Part shown: positions 61,405-64,000 of the stretch, piece after piece
Layout of the letters: each line of letters begins with the position of its first letter
Numbering within the stretch: position 1 is the first letter of the stretch
Made by a program: the position numbers and the translations under genes
Notes under the pieces: model-generated
What the model saw: the letters and a program-made list of their open reading frames with translations, nothing else
Database searches by the model: none
What the model was told of the DNA's origin: nothing
Source of the DNA: Ariolimax columbianus
Lineage: Eukaryota > Mollusca > Gastropoda > Stylommatophora > Arionidae
DNA length: 64,000 nt
Assembly: GCA_036924085.1 (NCBI GenBank)
Contig: JAVGWX010000011.1
Coordinates: 40,100,970-40,164,969, forward strand
Direction: 5' to 3'

Positions 61405-62680
61405 TGTTGTGCTTGTTTGATCCTTTCAACCCTGGTTCATAACATCCAATTCACCTGTTCTCCTGAGATAATACGCACAATGTAGACATTTGAGAATGCT
61501 ATTTACTATGGCAGAACTATGTGCTCTCTAATTTAATTTTTCTATCTCAAATTGAGTGGCCTGGTCATCTCTTATGGTCCTACTTTTTATGCCAGTAGAT
61601 TGTGGAGTATATTTATTGTTGACCAGAAAACCATTTTGTATCAAATTTACTTGATATATTACGTGGAATATCCCTTCCCTTTTCCACCCGGTTGTAGTCT
61701 GACCATCTGAGAGACAGCAACAGTTATAGCTTGATCATAATCTGAATCACATGTCATAATTCAAGTAATCACTTGACCTTTTCAAAATAATCACCATTTA
61801 AATCCAAATTTATCAGCCTCAGAATCTGTTAAACCTGTCAATGCATTGTTCTGTTGTTAGCCTTTTGGTTGGTTATTGATCAAGTGGCCTGTGCTCGTGC
61901 CCAATGTCACTGTGATTATGTGATCATCACATTTATGTTTCAAGTCAAAATGGTAGATCGAGTTGAGCATATCACTTGATAATGAAGCTATGAGTTCTTC
62001 GCATATTATAAAGTGGTATTATCATTCCAAAGATGGCTGCATGTTAATTAATAGTGATAAATGATCAGTAAGATCCTCAACAAGCAGAAATTCATAAATG
62101 AAACGATCATGAGAGTGCAATGGTTAGTGATGGAAGATCGACAAATAACAATTAGATGATTTGAGAGTGAAGTGGAAATTTTGTTCGGTTTAATGCAATC
62201 AATTTTCATTAATGATCTTTGGATGTGATGAATTGTGTGGTCACTGTGGTCGGAATGTAAGCAACTCACTTCTCAAAACGATGAACTGAAACGGTGGGCA
62301 ATCGAATCCTGCGTTTCAAGTGATCCCTGGTCTCAAGGAGGGGTGACCAGAGTGCCTGCAACCGGAGTTGCTGCCAGTCATCTTGACTTATGTCTTGCCA
62401 CTGGTTCAAGGCAGCTCGGAAGCAGAAAGTGAGGTTGATGACCAGCGCAGTTATTCCTCACTATAATTCAAATACAGCGCAAATTACATCATAAAGATAG
62501 TGCCGTCTGATGTTGCCATCTTCGCTTGAAATGGACAACTAATATTGTGGCGTACAGAGTTGTAACAAGAAGATCCATCACGAAAATGTTCTGACCAATG
62601 CCTCTAAGATTTATTGCTGAAACATGACACAAGATTTCAGGACATAAGGGAAATCAAGACAAATGTGATAAAGTTCATGA
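61405..62680. other. unannotated intron 10 sequence
   Basis: A stretch at 61423-61500 resembles 58072-58165. Otherwise nothing recognised; a 65-codon open frame at 62235-62432 lacks splice or family support. Confidence 0.4.
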
Positions 62681-62684
62681 TGTC

Positions 62685-63380
62685 TGTTACCATTAACAAC
62701 TACACGAGTAACTTCGAACATCTGTCTGTTACCATTAACAACTGCACGAGTAACTTCGAAGATCTGTCTGTTACCATTAACAACTGCACGAGTAACTTCT
62801 AACAATTGTCTATTACCATTAATTAACAACTGCACGAGTAACTTCGAACATCTGTCTGTTACCATTAACAACTGCACGAGTAACTTCGAAGATCTGTCTG
62901 TTACCATTAACAACTGTACGAGTAACTTCGAACATCTGTCGGTTACCATTAACAACTGCACAAGTAACTTCAAACATCTGTCTGTTACCATTAAAAACTC
63001 AATACGAGTAACTTCAAACATATTTCAGTTATCATAACTCAGTATAAGTAGCTTCAAACATCTGTCAGTTATCATAACAACTCAGCACGAGTAACTTCAA
63101 ACATCTGTCTGTTATCAGTAACAACTGCACGAGTAACTTCAAACATCTGTCTGTCAACATTAACAACTCAATACGAGTAACTTCAAACATCTGTCAGTTA
63201 TCATAACAACTCAATACAAGTAACTTCAAACATCTGTCCATTACCAGTAACAACTGCATGAGTAACTTCAAACATCTGTCTGTTACCATTAACAATTGCA
63301 TGAGTAACTTCAAACATCTGTCTGTTACCACTAACAAATAATTACAAGTAAGTTCAAATAACATCTGTCTGTTACCATTT
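62685..63380. repeat. 42-bp minisatellite, about 16 copies
   Basis: Unit contains CATTAACAACTGCACGAGTA, then ACTTCGAACATCTGTCTGTT. Fairly regular on the left, more diverged with small deletions on the right. Open frames on both strands are artefacts. Confidence 0.94.
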
Positions 63381-63599
63381 AATCTGTTGAACAGATAGTT
63401 TGAGTTTGCAGCGGCCAGTTTACAGTTTAAATATTACCACTAGATCACCTCCCATTCTACAAGAATATTTCGCGAGGCAGCGGAGTACAGGGTTCCCTCT
63501 CTGGATCCCACATGGACCTTGGTCAACACACCCTCCGTCCAGGCAACACAGTTGCGCACAAATTATGAGACTAAAGATAGGCCTAAAATAGGGTGCTAT

Positions 63600-64000
63600 A
63601 GAGGATGTAGTCAAAGGGGAGAGTTTGGGTCAGAGAAGTGGGAATTAAGTAGTGGAAAAGCAAACATAAAAAAAAAAGCAAAAAGTGGAAAAACAACAAA
63701 ATTGCAAACTAAAATGATTTTATGCAAATGTGAGAAGCATAGTTAATAAAAGAGAAGAATTGGAACTGTATGTAGAAGAAGAAAAACCAGATATAATAGG
63801 GTTAACAGAATCATGGGCATATGAGGACATTGCAGATGGTGAACTTGAAATAGAGGGATAAACATGTTAAGGAAAGATAGGATAGTTGGAGACAAGGCTA
63901 AGGGGGGTGGTGTTTTATTATACTGCATAAATTCTGTTAATATAACGAGCAGAGAGGATTTATCATGTGGTAACAAAAATGAAAGTGTATGGGGTGATAT
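63600..64000 (+). pseudogene. CR1-like LINE endonuclease domain, start, cut by window edge
   Basis: The + strand from about 63724 reads ANVRSIVNKREELELYVEEE then KPDIIGLTESWAYEDIADGE and LEIEG. After a one-base frame break it continues NMLRKDRIVGDKAKGGGVLL and later NESVWGDI. These match the AP-endonuclease domain of LINEs: the N-x-R-S-I/L-x-N-K start, the D-I-I-x-L-T-E-S/T-W box with the catalytic Glu, and the R-x-D-R...GGG-V segment. The only endonuclease end in the window, so this copy may be longer than the others. Confidence 0.82.

Noticed and set aside
62235..62432. Further HUNK exon
   Set aside because: 65-codon open frame with no matching acceptor phase or HUNK-like residues.

Overview
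This is a eukaryotic (metazoan) intron-rich window. It holds most of one protein-kinase gene on the + strand and is otherwise packed with degraded retrotransposon fragments, SINEs and minisatellites. The kinase is an orthologue of HUNK (hormonally up-regulated Neu-associated kinase, an SNF1/AMPK-related Ser/Thr kinase). The repeat landscape (5'-truncated CR1/RTE/RNase-H-type LINEs, several tRNA-headed SINE families, many tandem repeats with 16-67 bp units) fits a lophotrochozoan invertebrate, most likely a mollusc. That assignment is inference; no species can be named.

Gene: nine well-supported coding exons (23620-23748, 32689-32858, 35635-35757, 45560-45615, 46824-46977, 49746-49873, 52616-52708, 57465-57611, 61259-61398), plus a candidate first coding exon at 15973-16032, join in frame to 400 codons. 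They give a complete kinase domain (about residues 38-302) followed by the start of the C-terminal regulatory region. All junctions are GT-AG and all phases agree. The gene runs off the right edge; no stop codon or 3'UTR is seen. Introns are 1.2-9.8 kb and filled with repeats.

Layout: 1-15.9 kb, upstream or 5' flank: mariner fragment, 44/48-bp minisatellite, 24-bp, 37-bp and 32/35-bp arrays, LINE 3' ends. 16-23.6 kb, candidate intron 1. 23.7-32.7 kb, intron 2: large CAC/CAT microsatellite, LINEs, 39-bp array, pyrimidine tracts. 32.9-35.6 kb, intron 3: SINEs and a second 39-bp array. 35.8-45.6 kb, intron 4: LINEs, SINEs, mariner remnant. 45.6-46.8 kb, intron 5: an orphan exon-like segment and a 33-bp array ending at the splice acceptor. 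47-61 kb, introns 6-9: DNA-transposon remnant, nested LINEs and a decayed tandem array copied from exon 8. 61.4-64 kb: 42-bp minisatellite and the endonuclease end of a LINE.

Repeat names used below are local labels. SINE-A: tRNA head with a TGGCCTAGTGG A box. SINE-B: tRNA head plus a tail shared with a CR1-like LINE. SINE-D: about 300 bp, with a GAA-rich tail. SINE-E: tRNA-like, with a GTCGACCCAGCTGTAAAT core. Repeats S and F: non-coding dispersed families. LINE-RH: a LINE with reverse transcriptase and RNase H; its three copies are at 10528-11200, 38369-38803 and 54072-56632. LINE-RH2 is a second such family. Nothing here looks like a wholly new biological system. The most unusual items are the intronic array derived from exon 8, the minisatellite that supplies the exon 6 acceptor, SINE-B with its LINE-matched tail, and two minisatellites that grew from the same part of SINE-D.
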